NCBI GenBank assembly: GCA_947629425.1
Contig: CANRDR010000096.1
Location: 1 to 6,025 of the forward strand
Source of the DNA: an uncultured Bacilli bacterium
GTDB taxonomy: Bacteria; Bacillota_I; Bacilli_A; RF39; UBA660
Direction of reading: 5' to 3'
Length of the DNA: 6,025 nucleotides
In this document: positions 5,280-6,025 of the stretch, one piece after another
Numbering within the stretch: the first letter of the stretch is position 1
Layout of the letters: each line of letters opens with the position of its first letter
Position numbers and translations under genes: made by a program
The notes under the pieces: generated by a model
Databases searched by the model: none
Told to the model about the DNA's origin: nothing
The model's input: only the letters and a program-made list of their open reading frames with translations

Positions 5280-6025
5280 ATGAATAATAAATTAATAAAA
5301 GAAATAAATCACGTATTTGATGATATAAAGGAATTAGTTATAAATAGTAGAAATAAAGTGTATCAAACTGTTAATACTGAAATGCTTAATTTATATTGGA
5401 ACATAGGTAAAGCAATTATGGAAATACAACAAGGTGATGAAAGAGCAAGTTATGGTGATGCAGTACTTGAAAAATTGTCACAAAAATTAACAGTTGAATT
5501 TGGTAAAGGTTTTTCCAAAAGAAATTTAGAAAGAATGAGAAAATTTTATGCATGTTTTCCAATTGCGACAACACTGTCGTCGCAATTAAGTTGGTCTCAT
5601 TATTTAGAACTTATTAAAATAGATGAAGAACCTAAAAGAAGTTTTTATATAAAGGAATCAATTAATTCTAAATGGAGTGTGAGAGAACTTCAAAGACAAA
5701 GAGATTCACTGCTATATGAAAGATTAACTTTATCTGCTGATAAAGGGAAAATATTAGAATTGTCTGAAAAAGGTCAAATATTAAGAACAAGTAAAGATTT
5801 AGTAAAAGACCCCTTTGTTTTAGAGTTTTTGGATATAAAAGAAAATACAAATTATTTAGAAGCTGATTTAGAAAAAAAGATTATAGAGCATTTAAAAGAA
5901 TTTTTATTAGAATTAGGTAAGGGCTTTAGTTATGTTGGGAATCAAGTCAGATTAACTTTAGAAGAGGATCATTTTTATCCGGATTTAATTTTTTATAATA
6001 GACTTTTAAGATGTTTTGTTATCAT
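5280..6025 (+). CDS. DUF1016 / YhcG-family PD-(D/E)XK nuclease-like protein, cut by window edge
   Basis: The visible 248 residues match the YhcG (DUF1016) family, whose members are about 340-380 residues. The N-terminal domain (about 10-150) has the family landmarks LYWNIGKAI (38-46), YGDAVLEKLSQKL (58-70), FGKGFSKRNLERMRKFY (74-90), LSWSHYLELIKI (103-114), FYIKESINSKWSVRELQRQ (122-140) and LLYERL (144-149). The C-terminal nuclease-like domain begins near 175 with KDPFVLEFL and continues with LEKKIIEHLKEFLLELGKGFSYVGNQ and FYPDLIFYNRLLRCFVI. D235 would be the Asp of the PD-(D/E)XK core; the (D/E)XK element normally follows just past the window edge. The start ATG at 5280 has GGAGGG 5 bases upstream. 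The biochemical role of the family is poorly defined; it is frequent in accessory regions, sometimes beside type I restriction genes, but none is seen here. No frameshift or internal stop is seen. Confidence 0.9.
   Translation, partial: MNNKLIKEINHVFDDIKELVINSRNKVYQTVNTEMLNLYWNIGKAIMEIQQGDERASYGDAVLEKLSQKLTVEFGKGFSKRNLERMRKFYACFPIATTLSSQLSWSHYLELIKIDEEPKRSFYIKESINSKWSVRELQRQRDSLLYERLTLSADKGKILELSEKGQILRTSKDLVKDPFVLEFLDIKENTNYLEADLEKKIIEHLKEFLLELGKGFSYVGNQVRLTLEEDHFYPDLIFYNRLLRCFVI
5561..5587. repeat. Perfect inverted repeat inside the DUF1016 gene
   Basis: AATTGCGAC (5561-5569) and GTCGCAATT (5579-5587) are perfect 9-bp inverted arms around a 9-base loop, with an alternative inner stem GACA/TGTC (5567-5570, 5575-5578). 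It is in frame and encodes IATTLSSQ (residues 95-102), just before the conserved LSWSHY. It uses GCG, CTG and two TCG codons, unlike the A/T-ending codons around it. Confidence 0.7.

Noticed and set aside
5668..5850. 60-codon open frame on the minus strand inside the DUF1016 gene
   Set aside because: It lies wholly opposite a well-supported coding region, its composition is what the complement of that gene gives, and it shows no family resemblance.
1..6025. CRISPR array, tRNA/rRNA genes, IS ends or a riboswitch
   Set aside because: I saw no regularly spaced repeats, no tRNA cloverleaf or rRNA segment, no transposase or terminal-repeat pair, and no recognisable riboswitch core on either strand.
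5280..6025. Calling the DUF1016 gene part of a restriction or defence operon
   Set aside because: The family often occurs in such settings, but no restriction, methylase or other defence gene lies in the window, and the gene has its own promoter.

Overview
The window is strongly A+T-rich DNA with dense, ordinary bacterial genes, strong GGAGG-type ribosome binding sites and sigma-A-like promoters. A divergently placed recU-penicillin-binding-protein operon, an EngB GTPase, a ComG-like prepilin and a clostridial-type pyruvate phosphate dikinase point to a low-GC Firmicute (Bacillota). The class A penicillin-binding protein implies a peptidoglycan wall, so this is not a wall-less mollicute. Trp is encoded by TGG, and no TGA occurs in frame in any gene, so nothing suggests a changed genetic code. 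A gut-type uncultured Bacilli/Erysipelotrichia/Clostridia lineage is plausible, but this is inference.

Layout. Positions 1-931 (minus strand) hold recU followed by the start of a class A penicillin-binding protein; the two overlap by one base, and the second gene runs off the left edge. A 107-bp divergent promoter region (932-1038) separates them from engB (1039-1626, plus). A short gap leads to a single prepilin-like gene (1684-2097). After a 133-bp spacer with a good extended -10 promoter comes the largest gene, ppdK (2231-4864), complete and with every catalytic residue I checked. Positions 4865-5279 contain no full gene. They hold two small inverted repeats, a strong rho-independent terminator, a 21-codon ORF with a good Shine-Dalgarno that may be a gene remnant, and a near-consensus promoter. 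That promoter drives a DUF1016/YhcG-family PD-(D/E)XK nuclease-like gene (5280 to the right edge, truncated).

How the genes relate. recU and the penicillin-binding protein form a conserved Firmicute pair linking recombination/chromosome segregation with wall synthesis. engB is an essential ribosome-assembly GTPase. ppdK interconverts pyruvate and phosphoenolpyruvate and appears to be its own transcription unit, with codon use suggesting high expression. The left 4.9 kb looks like core genome. From about 4.9 kb rightward the content becomes accessory (gene remnant, YhcG-like protein), so the terminator after ppdK is a plausible core/accessory boundary. I see no clearly new multi-gene system. 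The most unusual items are the palindrome inside the DUF1016 gene and the small-ORF/terminator leader region before it.
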